Counted from the stretch's first letter, positions 27,255-36,743 are shown. The stretch: 64,000 bases of DNA from Pantanalinema sp. GBBB05 (GCA_016743235.1 VRZD01000035.1:1-64000); one strand, 5' to 3'. A program made the numbers and translations. Notes: generated from the letters alone by a model not told the origin.

Positions 27255-28685
27255 CTAAATAGCTGAGGTGGGTGGATGAGAAACCTGGGGCGATCGCCGT
27301 TGCTGCAACCAATATTTTCCTAAAAATAGCACTAGTACGGGTAAGCTAATTGTCACTAAACTTCTCATTAATGGATTGCCTTGAAATAAGTATTGCATAC
27401 TACTGGATAACCCAAATATCAACGCTGTCATACCAAATAAGGGGGCTCTGGGTTGGAGGGCAGCAAATGTAATCACGATTGAGGCATACCAGGGCATGAG
27501 CCAGGATGTAGCCAACAAAAATAGTACCAGTGTGACCCACCCCATATCTGCAATTAAGTTGAGCGATAAATAGTTTTGTTTCCGCCAGATGCGGATGAGG
27601 ATTGCCATGTAAAACAGACCAAAGCCGATCGTCAATCCTTGTACCAGTTGAGCTAACCAGGCTTTTTGTTGTGCCACTGATAACGGTAGTAATGATAACT
27701 GGCGGAGTTCGTTCATGCTTGCCATCACGAAGGCTGGAATTGAGGAGAGATATTGCCCGGCTACGCCCGGATTCAGCAAACTTCGCCAGGCAGACAACTC
27801 CGGTAAAACTTTCCAACTGAGCAGAATGACGAACCCTAAGGACACGAAACCTGCTTGCCAGAGTGCTTTCCAATGGTGTTTGCGGCAAAGAAAGGTGAGG
27901 ACAAGTGGCATCCATACGATCGGTAAGGTTTTGGAAAGAAAGCCTGCCCACAAGGCAATCACAGCTGCTGTGTACCACTTCCGCGTCAAACTGCCGACCA
28001 GCAGAATCAAACTGGTGGAGACTAGAACATCGATGTGGGCACCTGCCACTTGTTCCATTAACAGCAAGGGATTCAATAGGTAGGCGAGCGTGACCTTGCC
28101 TCGTTCCGGGACGACCAGCTGTTTCCAGATTAAGTAGCCGTTGAGGATGTGTAGTCCCAGGCAAAAGCTCTTGTAGACATAAACTGCCAGGAGCGGGCTA
28201 ATTGAGACAAATAGTGCCGATGCTGTAAACAATAACTGTGATAGTGGTCCGTAGGTGGACGTCTGCCCCCAGTCCACAAACTGGAATAGCTCGGATGCAT
28301 AGCTGCCCAGGGGGGTTAAAAATGGATTGCCTCCCCGCAAATTCATTAACCCTGAGTGTAAATAAATATACACATCGTTGCCCAGAGGATAAGCAATAAA
28401 TGCGAGTAACAGAAAAATCCACGATCGCTGGAGTGCGGCTTTAAAGTCAGTTACGGCATTCTGGAGCTGGCTACTGAATGTCCAGGTCAGATACAAGCTA
28501 TACAACAGCACATAGCTGAGACTAATGCCCAAATGGTTCCCCCAGTTGGAAAATGTCGCAAACTTCTGTCCTCCAGCTAGGATGTAATCAAACTTCTCCA
28601 GTCCTAAACGAGTCAGCGTTGCACTTAGATAAATGGCGACTAATAACGCCCAGTTCGCCAGTCCTCGATGGTTCTGCATAAACAT
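27255..28685 (-). CDS. Polytopic GT-C-like membrane protein (mannosyltransferase-like)
   Basis: The 476-residue protein has about eleven to twelve hydrophobic segments. The loop after the third segment reads NDVYIYLHSGLMNLRGGNPFLTPL and is followed by DWGQTSTYGPLSQLLF. This Y-G-P-L block, together with the N-P-(F/Y) element, matches polyprenyl-phosphate-mannose-dependent mannosyltransferases of the GT-C superfamily. The canonical acidic catalytic residue could be the Asp in NDVYIY. It is probably involved in extracellular polysaccharide or lipid glycan assembly together with the convergent GT39-like gene. ATG start at 28685. Confidence 0.7.
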   Translation of the reverse strand: MFMQNHRGLANWALLVAIYLSATLTRLGLEKFDYILAGGQKFATFSNWGNHLGISLSYVLLYSLYLTWTFSSQLQNAVTDFKAALQRSWIFLLLAFIAYPLGNDVYIYLHSGLMNLRGGNPFLTPLGSYASELFQFVDWGQTSTYGPLSQLLFTASALFVSISPLLAVYVYKSFCLGLHILNGYLIWKQLVVPERGKVTLAYLLNPLLLMEQVAGAHIDVLVSTSLILLVGSLTRKWYTAAVIALWAGFLSKTLPIVWMPLVLTFLCRKHHWKALWQAGFVSLGFVILLSWKVLPELSAWRSLLNPGVAGQYLSSIPAFVMASMNELRQLSLLPLSVAQQKAWLAQLVQGLTIGFGLFYMAILIRIWRKQNYLSLNLIADMGWVTLVLFLLATSWLMPWYASIVITFAALQPRAPLFGMTALIFGLSSSMQYLFQGNPLMRSLVTISLPVLVLFLGKYWLQQRRSPQVSHPPTSAI

Positions 28686-28765
28686 TCGTTCAGGATCTTT
28701 TACCCATTTAAGCCTGTGGTTGGTTAAATGAACAATGAGTAGTGAACAACGACTAGTGACGTATT

Positions 28766-29782
28766 GTGCGTAAACGATTGTTGCGATTAATGCTAAGCAT
28801 GACGATCGTTCTGTGTCTGATTGGGAGTTGGATCGTGTGGCAAACGGGTAGGACGCCTATAGGAGAGCCTGTTTGTCTAGCTGCTGGTAAAAATACCTCG
28901 ATTTGCTATCAGGCACGAGTTCTATCCACTCAACAAACCACTGCGATCGCGGCTCATGCCAAGGGTGCGGTGTTAGCCAGTAATTTTCGTGACCGCATCC
29001 AGTTATGGGATTTGCAGACGGGTAAATTACTGCGATCGCTCTATGGTCATCAAGGTTGGATTACAGCCTTGGCGATCAGTGCAGATGGTCGAACTTTGGC
29101 GAGTGCGAGTTTAGATGCCACGATTCGCCTGTGGGATGTGGCAACGGGAACGTTATTGGGAACGCTCAAGTCAGGGAGAATGACCCACTTGGTGTTTAGT
29201 CCTGATGGGAAACAGTTAGCAAGCAGTAGCCAGACGATGCGCTGGGCAGATCAACAAACAAGTCGTTCAGGAGTTTTAATCTGGGAGGTCGCTACACAGC
29301 AACTTCGCCAGCAGATTCCTAGTCAACCGATTACCGCGATCGCCTTTAGTCCTGATAGTCAATTGCTAGCGTTAAGTAATCCGATCGTGCAAGTTTGGTC
29401 GCTCAGAACGGAACGAGTGCTGTATAGCCTGAATTTAGCCAAAACTAAGGCATTGGGGTTTACACCGGATGGGCAATGGTTAGTGACGGGGGGCGACACG
29501 ATCGACACTTGGTATGCCACCACAGGACAACCCATTTACACGCGATTGTCCCCGGCGGCTGAACTTGCCCTCAGTCCAAATGGCAGCTTGTTAGCCACCG
29601 TCGAGGGTAGCGTTGTGCATCTGTGGCAGGTGCGACTACCCCGCTATTTAGGTAATCTACGCGGGTCAAACTACAGTCGAATACTAGTTAACTTTGGGTT
29701 ATTTGGTCGTGCGATCGTGATAGCTGGCAGTGACGGTATTCGCCTTTGGCAACAACAATCACCGATCGTGAAGCGCGGATAA
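28766..29782 (+). CDS. WD40 repeat protein with N-terminal membrane anchor
   Basis: The 338-residue protein has a basic start plus a hydrophobic segment (about 5-26), then a single beta-propeller. WD40 units are visible as LASNFRDRIQLWDLQTGKLL, ALAISADGRTLASASLDATIRLWD, LVFSPDGKQLASSS, IAFSPDSQLLALSN and GFTPDGQWLVTGG, with IRLWQQ near the end. About six to seven blades. The anchored propeller probably sits on the outer face and mediates protein contacts. The start is GTG at 28766. The 3' end overlaps the convergent radical SAM gene by 24 bases. Confidence 0.82.
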   Translation: MRKRLLRLMLSMTIVLCLIGSWIVWQTGRTPIGEPVCLAAGKNTSICYQARVLSTQQTTAIAAHAKGAVLASNFRDRIQLWDLQTGKLLRSLYGHQGWITALAISADGRTLASASLDATIRLWDVATGTLLGTLKSGRMTHLVFSPDGKQLASSSQTMRWADQQTSRSGVLIWEVATQQLRQQIPSQPITAIAFSPDSQLLALSNPIVQVWSLRTERVLYSLNLAKTKALGFTPDGQWLVTGGDTIDTWYATTGQPIYTRLSPAAELALSPNGSLLATVEGSVVHLWQVRLPRYLGNLRGSNYSRILVNFGLFGRAIVIAGSDGIRLWQQQSPIVKRG

Positions 29783-31210
29783 CGGTTCTGGCTGTACTCT
29801 TAGAACTGGCTCAGAGGTAGAGACCGGGGCGGACTTAAACCCACGATGACCAAAGCTAGTTAGCACATGTTCTAGGCTAGGGAGAATTTGATTCACTTGC
29901 TTTAGCCGAATTAGCAAATCCCAGATTGGTTCTGCCTTTTTCCAGGCTCCAGTGTAGGCAAGATGCCTCAGGCGATCGGCGAGATTGTCTTTTGTCCAGG
30001 CTCCCCGGAAAATGGCGCTCCAGCGATAAAACTCCCGATACGATTGCCAATAGCCCTCCTCCAAGACCTCTGGACTCATCAGCGTTGGACGATAAATGGC
30101 ATGGCGAGTATCATACAAATCCCAATTATCACTGGTAATCCGTCCTTGTTCCACCATCCGATCGTACAGCAGCGTTCCGGGATAAGGCGTGAGAATATGG
30201 AAAGTCGCTGTTTCAATGCCCTGAGTTACTGCCCATTCCACGGTGCGATCGAAGACGGTAGCATCATCGCTATCCATGCCATACACAAAGCTGCCATTCA
30301 CCATGACGCCACAATCGCGTAAGCGTTGAATTGCCGCGTTATAGTCCCGATTCAAATTATGGTATTTGTGTTGTTCCCGTAAGTTATGAGGATTCAGCGT
30401 TTCAAAACCGACAAACAAACTGCGTAATCCCGCTGCCACCGCTTTTTCTAATAATCCGGGTTGCAGAATTGATTGCACTGTTGCTGCGGCTTGCCAGACC
30501 CGCCCCATCCCTTTCATCCCCTCAAACAATTCACTGGCGAAGGTGGCATGACCAAACAAGTGATCGTCCAAAAAATACAGATGTTTACCGGGTAAGCGAT
30601 CGATCTCGGCTAAAGCATCATCTACAGGTTGGGTGTAGAATGATTTGCCGCCCTTGTAGAACGCATCTTTATAACAGAAGTCGCAATGATGTGGACATCC
30701 CCTTGAAACCACGATCGAGTTCGGCACTAGATAGTTGTAGCGTTTGATCAAATCCCGCCGAATTGGGGGCACTCCTACCAGCGATCGAATTTTGGATTGA
30801 TACAACGGTTGTGGTTGCCCCGCCCGAAAATCTTGCAAAAATTGGGGCCAGGTATCTTCGGCAGGTCCGAGAAAAATGGTATCCGCATGAGCGGCTGCTT
30901 CCTGGGGCAATGCTGTGACATGCAGCCCCCCCAGAACTACATAGGCTCCTTTCTGGCGATAGTGATCGGCTAATTTGTAGGCGCGATAGGCGGAGGTGAT
31001 ATAAACCTGAATCACGACTAAATCCGGTTGATCATTGAGATTCAGCACTTCCACATGCTCATCTTGTAGATCAATTTCATCGTCTGGCTCAAAAAATCCC
31101 GCGATCGTCGCCAGTCCTAACGGGGGAAACAAGTGATACTTAATCGGTCGCCAAAACGGGCTCAGAGCCTCTGTTAAAGCAGGCAAAATCATCTTGACTT
31201 TCATGTGCAT
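29759..31210 (-). CDS. B12-binding domain radical SAM protein
   Basis: The 483-residue protein has an N-terminal cobalamin-binding Rossmann-like domain (about 1-140: VVIQVYITSAYRAYKLADHYRQ, VVLGGLHVTALPQEAAAHAD). The radical SAM core carries the cluster motif CPHHCDFC (C-x3-C-x2-C) followed by a TIM-barrel half (LYFLDDHLFGH, FVGFETLN, GSFVYGMDSDD). A C-terminal extension follows. B12-dependent radical SAM enzymes often methylate unreactive carbons in lipids, hopanoids or pigments; BchE is a relative. The substrate is unresolved. ATG start at 31210. Divergent from the exonuclease-ATPase gene. Confidence 0.88.
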   Translation of the reverse strand: MHMKVKMILPALTEALSPFWRPIKYHLFPPLGLATIAGFFEPDDEIDLQDEHVEVLNLNDQPDLVVIQVYITSAYRAYKLADHYRQKGAYVVLGGLHVTALPQEAAAHADTIFLGPAEDTWPQFLQDFRAGQPQPLYQSKIRSLVGVPPIRRDLIKRYNYLVPNSIVVSRGCPHHCDFCYKDAFYKGGKSFYTQPVDDALAEIDRLPGKHLYFLDDHLFGHATFASELFEGMKGMGRVWQAAATVQSILQPGLLEKAVAAGLRSLFVGFETLNPHNLREQHKYHNLNRDYNAAIQRLRDCGVMVNGSFVYGMDSDDATVFDRTVEWAVTQGIETATFHILTPYPGTLLYDRMVEQGRITSDNWDLYDTRHAIYRPTLMSPEVLEEGYWQSYREFYRWSAIFRGAWTKDNLADRLRHLAYTGAWKKAEPIWDLLIRLKQVNQILPSLEHVLTSFGHRGFKSAPVSTSEPVLRVQPEPLSALHDR

Positions 31211-31535
31211 TCATCCAGAAAGTTCTCTGGAGCTACACCTCCGCCCCAAACTATTCCTGAATGTCTACAGTTGTTTTTTGTGTAAAATTTGCAACATGTT
31301 GCAACGATCGAGCGACTTCTGCCCTTAAGATCCAGTTATTCTCCTGTTTCTCTTTATACTTTACCTTAGTCGGTATTACTTGAATTGACTTCTATTGTGA
31401 AGTGGTTTAGGGCTTTGACTAAAAAGGTTTTAAGATACTTCTCAAGCTAGAGTTGTAAAACCTGTACGTCTTAGCTGCTAATTGTAAGATCACAGGTGAT
31501 TTATAAAATTAAGTAAGTAGAGTAAAAGAAGTTAA
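31211..31535. promoter_or_regulatory. AT-rich divergent promoter region
   Basis: 325 bases between the radical SAM gene (minus) and the exonuclease-ATPase gene (plus). A perfect 16-bp palindrome lies at 31289-31304. The rest is AT-rich with no other gene-like signal. Confidence 0.5.
31289..31304. promoter_or_regulatory. 16-bp perfect palindrome, candidate operator
   Basis: TTGCAACATGTTGCAA is exactly self-complementary with no spacer. It lies 79 bases before the radical SAM start and 232 bases before the exonuclease-ATPase start. The size and position suit a dimeric regulator, but no regulator gene is adjacent and no known family is assigned. Confidence 0.4.
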
Positions 31536-34091
31536 GTGTCTTTTATTGTTGTTGATACCGAAGGGAAAGAACTGCTCCGAGAAATTGCTATTTTAGATCA
31601 TCGGGGAATACTTTTGTATGAGGCTTTTGTTCAAGAACATCCAGATAATGTTAGTGCCAGATTTCGCGTTCAACCCCTTAAGGAAATTTTGCAACGGTTT
31701 GCCACCCTAGCTCAAAACCAACATGTGATTTGTCATTCCGCCGAGCACGATCAGAAAGTTCTGAGAACAAGCTTTAGACATGTAAATCTTCCTTGGCAAA
31801 ATATAAAATTTGAGTGTACGTGGGAACTATCAAGACAATATCTTCCTAACTTACCTAGCTATTCCCTCGAATACCTGAGCCGATATTTAACGCTCCGAGT
31901 TAATGGCAGGTATTTCAATCCTCGCGCTGCCCACTCTGCCCGATACGACGCTGAATTTACCCATCAACTGTACCTAAAAATCATGGATGCTCAAACCAAA
32001 CAGCGCTTACAAAATCAGCCAAACCCTTTTAGCAGCAGAGTTGATACTCCCTTCCAGCAGCATCCAGATTTTCAACCCATTTACCAAGCTGAATTTTCTC
32101 TATTGAAGTCAGTCATTACGGAGATTCGCCACGATCGCAATCATCAAAGTCGTGGGGTAGTCGTAGTTGGCGAACCAGGTAGCGGCAAAACGCACCTGAT
32201 GATGCGACTAGCTCAAGAACTTCTCCAAATTAACCGCTTATTATTTATCCGGCAACCTAATAATCCTGATGCAGTTCTATATCATACCTATGCCAGAATT
32301 TTAGAATCATTTGTAGAACGAGTTCCAACGAATGGATTTACACAGCTTGAGAACCTACTGGCTCATAGCTTTGTCAAAATCATCAGTACAACTCAGCATC
32401 TTAAGTTGACCCAGAAAGATCAACATATTTTATCGATCGTTCAAACTGATCCGCTCAATTTATATCGACAACTGGGAAGTGAAGGTACAGCAACCCGTCG
32501 TGACTATTGGCAACATATTGAAAAACGGGTTAGTGCTTGGTGGATGGATCAATACGGTATTGCTGGTGTTGCTCCTCAAATTATCCAGGGGATTATCAAA
32601 TTCTGTAGCTACTCTGAACCTCGACGCAAGGCTCTTGTATCGAGATGGCTAGCCGCACAACCTCTAGAGCTTGAGGAGTCTGCTTTAATTGACCTACCCA
32701 ACTGGGATGAAGAAATTGGGCGCGAAGATTTTTCATTAGAAGCGATTTCTGTATTCAGCCGATTGTCGCTTTTAGATGAGCCACTAATTATTATTTTCGA
32801 TCAGCTAGAAGGACTAAGGTATAACGAGCAGTTACTGAGAAAATTCGGTTTTGCCATTACCGAACTATTTACTCATGTTCCTAATAGTTTGATTATTTGT
32901 AATTTGTTTCCCGATCGCTGGGATCATTTTCAAGAATTCTTTTCTGATAATCGGGCATTTATCGATCGGGCTTCACAACATCAAATCCGTCTCAATCGCC
33001 CCTCAATCGAGCAAATCAGAGGTGTCCTCAAGACTAAACTGGCTTCTGTTGACACCGATTTAGATACCATTTTTACTACAAGCCAGTTAAATGAGATCTT
33101 GGATGCTTCATCTTCGATTCGTGTGATTCTAAATCGGGCCGCTACCTACTATCGCCATGTTGTGAATGGTGATCCAATTGCACTACCTGCCAGTCCAACA
33201 CCTCCAATGGCTGCACTACCAACCATCAATTTAGATGAAGTAAATAGAAGTGATACAGCGGATTTCAATCAAAGATTATTAAAACTAGAACAATCTTTCT
33301 CTAAAATAACTCAAGTTTTTGATGTCATTGCTACTGCTTTAAGCTCTATCACTATTGAGCAGCCCCCTGCAATTACTGAAATTACAACTAGTGATTCTCC
33401 TGCTAGTTTAAGTGATAACAATACTTCTCCTACTAGTTTGGATAATAGTAAAGCTTTATCTAATCTAGATAAAAGTAATCAAACTATCTTTAGTCCAAAT
33501 CATGGTAATGGGTTACAGAAACAATTTAGTCGGCAAGATCTAGTTAGGGAATATCTTAAAGAACAACAAGCTTTACTTCATACCAAATATAGCCAGCCTC
33601 AGATCATCACGGATAACGACGATTTTGGTAAGTTAGCAACTATAGCTCAAGCCTTTCAAGAGATCAGTGATTTTGAGCTTGATCAGCTACGGCTAGGAAG
33701 AAAAGTTTTACCAGAGCATTTGGTGATCGATCGAGGTCATCAGAAGTATGCCATCGGTTTTTTGGGAGTTGGGGGAACAGCGTTTACAACTCGAATCGGT
33801 AATTACAATGAATTAGTTTTGAATCACTCTAATACGCAGTTTTATCTATTCCGAGATCTACGTCATGGTGAGATCAGTGGCAAGGTTGGGAAACAACATA
33901 TTGCCAACCTAAATAATGCCTCAAATGGCAGATTTGAATGGATGAATCAAAGCAATCGAGTCACATTCGAGCTGATCTATCAGTTAATTTCTGATATTCA
34001 AAACCAGGAAGTAGAGTTTTCACTGAAAAGAGCCTTGGATGTGCTCACTACTGACTATTCTGATTACTGGCTGATCAAAGTTTTGAAGTAA
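31536..34091 (+). CDS. DEDDh 3'-5' exonuclease fused to P-loop ATPase and unknown C-terminal domain
   Basis: The 851-residue protein opens with an exonuclease domain with all five DEDDh residues: Asp7 and Glu9 (VVDTEG), Asp72 (SAEHDQK), and His133/Asp138 (HSARYD, H-x4-D). A P-loop NTPase follows (about 175-560) with Walker A 212-219 (GEPGSGKT) and Walker B IIIFDQLEG (Asp422, Glu425). A disordered S/T/N/D-rich linker (about 610-665) leads to a C-terminal domain (about 690-851) that I do not recognise. The start must be GTG 31536, because an in-frame TAA directly precedes it. The gene is AT-richer and poorer in HIP1 sites than its neighbours, hinting at transfer. The architecture suggests an ATP-driven nucleic-acid processing or defence protein; this is inference. 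Confidence 0.8.
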   Translation: MSFIVVDTEGKELLREIAILDHRGILLYEAFVQEHPDNVSARFRVQPLKEILQRFATLAQNQHVICHSAEHDQKVLRTSFRHVNLPWQNIKFECTWELSRQYLPNLPSYSLEYLSRYLTLRVNGRYFNPRAAHSARYDAEFTHQLYLKIMDAQTKQRLQNQPNPFSSRVDTPFQQHPDFQPIYQAEFSLLKSVITEIRHDRNHQSRGVVVVGEPGSGKTHLMMRLAQELLQINRLLFIRQPNNPDAVLYHTYARILESFVERVPTNGFTQLENLLAHSFVKIISTTQHLKLTQKDQHILSIVQTDPLNLYRQLGSEGTATRRDYWQHIEKRVSAWWMDQYGIAGVAPQIIQGIIKFCSYSEPRRKALVSRWLAAQPLELEESALIDLPNWDEEIGREDFSLEAISVFSRLSLLDEPLIIIFDQLEGLRYNEQLLRKFGFAITELFTHVPNSLIICNLFPDRWDHFQEFFSDNRAFIDRASQHQIRLNRPSIEQIRGVLKTKLASVDTDLDTIFTTSQLNEILDASSSIRVILNRAATYYRHVVNGDPIALPASPTPPMAALPTINLDEVNRSDTADFNQRLLKLEQSFSKITQVFDVIATALSSITIEQPPAITEITTSDSPASLSDNNTSPTSLDNSKALSNLDKSNQTIFSPNHGNGLQKQFSRQDLVREYLKEQQALLHTKYSQPQIITDNDDFGKLATIAQAFQEISDFELDQLRLGRKVLPEHLVIDRGHQKYAIGFLGVGGTAFTTRIGNYNELVLNHSNTQFYLFRDLRHGEISGKVGKQHIANLNNASNGRFEWMNQSNRVTFELIYQLISDIQNQEVEFSLKRALDVLTTDYSDYWLIKVLK

Positions 34092-34174
34092 TAACGATAA
34101 TCACACCTTTAGCTAATTCCAGTTGTCTCGATTTTTCTGATCCTCCCTATCCTCCCCCCTCCTCATCCTCAATC

Positions 34175-35695
34175 ATGCTCACCAATCGCCCTCAGCACAC
34201 GATCGCGGCTCTACAAACCTTCCTCAGCACCTCACTCGATCAATTGCTGAGTGAAACCACGATCGCCCAAGCGGAAACTAATGTCTTAAACCTATTTCAT
34301 CGGGTTGCGAGTAGTGTGCCAGCGTATCAAGCCTGGTTACAGGAACAGGGGATTGATCCAGCCGGAATTCAGACGATCGCGGATTTCCAGCAATTGCCAC
34401 TGTTAACAAAGCAGAATTATCTCCAACGGTATGCTTTAGCAGAGCTGTGTCGGCATGGGCAACTAGAGACTTGTGACATGGTGGCTGTGTCATCAGGTTC
34501 AACTGGGCAACCGACGTTTTGGCTGCGATCGCTGACGGATGAGTTTCAGATTGCTACTCGGTTTGAACAGATTTTTTATGATAGTTTTCGAGCCGATACT
34601 CGCCGGACATTGGCTGTGATCTGTTTTGCGCTGGGAACTTGGGTCGGTGGGATGTATACCGCTAACTGTTGTCGGCATTTAGCTAGTAAAGGATATCCCG
34701 TTACCGTTGTCACTCCTGGCAACAATAAAACTGAAATCTTTAGAGTCATCAAAGCATTAGGGAATAGTTTTGATCAAGTGGTGTTATTAGGTTATCCACC
34801 TTTCCTTAAAGATGTCATTGATCAAGGAGTTGCCGAAAATATAACTTGGTCACAATATCACATTAAATTAGTGATGGCTGGGGAAGTGTTTAGTGAGGAA
34901 TGGCGATCGTTGCTGGGCGATCGTCTAGGTTCCAGCCAACCCTGTGATGATTCGGCTTCGTTATATGGCACAGCCGATGCAGGAGTATTAGGGAACGAAA
35001 CTCCTTTAAGTATTGGCATTCGGCGTTGGTTGGCAGATCGTCCTGATGTAGCCCGAGAGTTGTTCGGAGAGTCACGGTTACCGACATTGGTGCAATATGA
35101 TCCTTGTAGTCGGTTCTTTGAAGTACAAGACGGCACATTGTTATTTTCTGGAGATAACGGTATTCCATTAGTGCGTTACCACATCTCGGATCAAGGTGGC
35201 ATCATTCCCTATGCCGAGATGATGGAATTCTTGAGCGATCGCGGCTTTGATCCAATCCCAACACTCCAGTCCCCTAATGATCAACGCCAAACAGCTCGGG
35301 GCATTCGACCATTACCATTTGTCTATGTGTTTGGTCGATCTCATTTCACCATCTCCTATTTTGGCGCTAATATTTATCCGGAGAATGTCACAGTTGGTTT
35401 GGAGCAACCACCCATTTGTGAATGGGTTACCGGAAAATTTGTCATGCAAGTACAGGAAGATCGTGATCGTAACCGACATTTAGCGATCGTGGTGGAACTA
35501 GCACCCGGAGTTGTAGAGAATGACGGCAAACAGTTAGCAATTGCTCAATCAATTCATCATCATATTTGTCGCCTAAATAGTGAATTTGCTAATTATGTTC
35601 CTGCTGCCTATCAAATGCCACACATTACTCTAAAACCAACTGGAGATTCCGATTACTTCCCGATCGGAGTTAAGCATCGGTATACACGGCAATAA
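34175..35695 (+). CDS. Phenylacetate-CoA ligase (PaaK)-like adenylate-forming enzyme
   Basis: The 506-residue protein has the ANL-superfamily P-loop-like motif VAVSSGSTGQPTFWLRS, PaaK-type elements (LPLLTKQNYLQRY, SLYGTADAGVLGNE) and, near the end, a small C-terminal domain (ISYFGANIYPENV). It should activate a carboxylate as an acyl-adenylate, perhaps passing it to CoA. The substrate is unknown, and no paa or siderophore cluster is nearby. It starts 83 bases after the exonuclease-ATPase gene on the same strand, but HIP1-rich base use resumes here, so I treat it as a separate gene. ATG start. Confidence 0.85.
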   Translation: MLTNRPQHTIAALQTFLSTSLDQLLSETTIAQAETNVLNLFHRVASSVPAYQAWLQEQGIDPAGIQTIADFQQLPLLTKQNYLQRYALAELCRHGQLETCDMVAVSSGSTGQPTFWLRSLTDEFQIATRFEQIFYDSFRADTRRTLAVICFALGTWVGGMYTANCCRHLASKGYPVTVVTPGNNKTEIFRVIKALGNSFDQVVLLGYPPFLKDVIDQGVAENITWSQYHIKLVMAGEVFSEEWRSLLGDRLGSSQPCDDSASLYGTADAGVLGNETPLSIGIRRWLADRPDVARELFGESRLPTLVQYDPCSRFFEVQDGTLLFSGDNGIPLVRYHISDQGGIIPYAEMMEFLSDRGFDPIPTLQSPNDQRQTARGIRPLPFVYVFGRSHFTISYFGANIYPENVTVGLEQPPICEWVTGKFVMQVQEDRDRNRHLAIVVELAPGVVENDGKQLAIAQSIHHHICRLNSEFANYVPAAYQMPHITLKPTGDSDYFPIGVKHRYTRQ

Positions 35696-36222
35696 TTGTG
35701 ATGTTTTTTACGATGGGATGGCACCAAATATTACCTACTGCTGTTTATCCATCAGCTTTAGTGACTGACCAAGGAATGAATGCCTTGTGCTGATGTGGCT
35801 GATTTGGCAGGCTAGGAAATTTCTTTTGCTCAAGTTTGGTTTAAGTGCAGATCTCTAGCACCTACTAGATGGTGGTGATTACACCATTGAGTTCCATCTA
35901 TCTTGTGGTCTAGGACTCCTTAGTTTAGGGTAGAGACCTGTAAATCTGCCGTGGAGATGGATTATAGAGCCTTTTATTCTGCCCAATGGATGACGAAATT
36001 CTGTGATCGGGTTTGATAGACTTCCCGATAATTAACCAATAGTTAATTTAATTCTGCCTATCCAATCACACCGAAAACGAGACTCTACAGAGGGCAACTA
36101 AGGGTCTTTATTAGTTGATTTTGGAATATTGTTCTGTACCAACCTCTAATCCTTCTCACCTAAGAAGGATAAGTTTTGTATAAATAATTACTCGTCACCC
36201 TATTAACTTGGGAATACTACTG
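35696..36222. other. Intergenic region of about 525 bases
   Basis: No gene, tRNA or insertion sequence is visible. A perfect 8-bp inverted repeat ATCCTTCT / AGAAGGAT (36149-36156 and 36163-36170, six-base loop), followed by AAGTTTTGTA, lies about 55 bases before the J-domain gene and could be a terminator or leader hairpin. Confidence 0.4.
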
Positions 36223-36558
36223 ATGCCCCTATCACTTGACACTGAGGATTTTCGTCACTCCTGTACCACACTGAACGTTAGCCCAAGAGCTTCTTTAAAG
36301 GAGATTAAGGTGGCGTATCGACAGATGGCTCGGCTTTATCATCCTGATTTGAATCCACAAAAACAAGATGCTGAAGAGGCCTTGAAGGAAATTAATATCG
36401 CCTATGAAAAAGCCTGTCACTATTTGTCTAGATCATGCCAACAGCACAGTGTGATGGCGGAAAAGTTACCGACTGGTAAACAGATGGCAGCTGATCGTAC
36501 TACTCAAAAAGCCGTCTACAGCACCTTCGTTGATGCATTATTTGGAAACTTTAGATAA
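36223..36558 (+). CDS. J-domain (DnaJ-like) protein
   Basis: About 111 residues; an N-terminal J domain with helix II ASLKEIKVAYRQMARLYHPDLNP, including the essential HPD tripeptide, then helix III AEEALKEINIAYEKAC. It would stimulate the ATPase of an Hsp70 (DnaK). There is no Gly/Phe-rich or zinc region, so it is a short J-protein with its own C-terminal tail of about 45 residues ending VDALFGNFR. ATG 36223 is preferred over the upstream TTG at 36208. The small gene at 36576 follows closely. Confidence 0.85.
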   Translation: MPLSLDTEDFRHSCTTLNVSPRASLKEIKVAYRQMARLYHPDLNPQKQDAEEALKEINIAYEKACHYLSRSCQQHSVMAEKLPTGKQMAADRTTQKAVYSTFVDALFGNFR

Positions 36559-36575
36559 TAACTGGGTTAGAGAAA

Positions 36576-36743
36576 ATGAACGAGACACCTTGTGAACTAG
36601 AACTGGTTGAAGCCTTATTTAAAACGATCGCTTATGCCTTAGAAGAGATGTATTGCAACCAGAAAATCTCTTCTGAAGAATATGAACTATTAATTGATTC
36701 AGTTTGGGCAACTTTAGGTTATGGCACTAAGCTGCCTGATTAA
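36576..36743 (+). CDS. Small acidic hypothetical protein (55 aa)
   Basis: ATG-to-TAA frame of 55 codons beginning MNETPCELELVEALF and ending GYGTKLPD. It is acidic and predicted helical (LEEMYCNQKISSEEYELLIDSVWATLG). It starts 17 bases after the J-domain stop on the same strand, with a purine-rich stretch (AGAGAAA) just upstream, so it may be co-transcribed with it. No domain recognised. The amphipathic pattern and lack of low-complexity sequence favour a real gene, but it is short. Confidence 0.5.
   Translation: MNETPCELELVEALFKTIAYALEEMYCNQKISSEEYELLIDSVWATLGYGTKLPD

Noticed and set aside
27400..28164. 254-codon minus-strand ORF overlapping the GT-C-like gene in another frame
   Set aside because: The other frame encodes a well-formed polytopic membrane protein; this frame lacks any pattern.
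30331..30747. 138-codon plus-strand ORF inside the radical SAM gene
   Set aside because: Antisense shadow of the cluster-binding domain.
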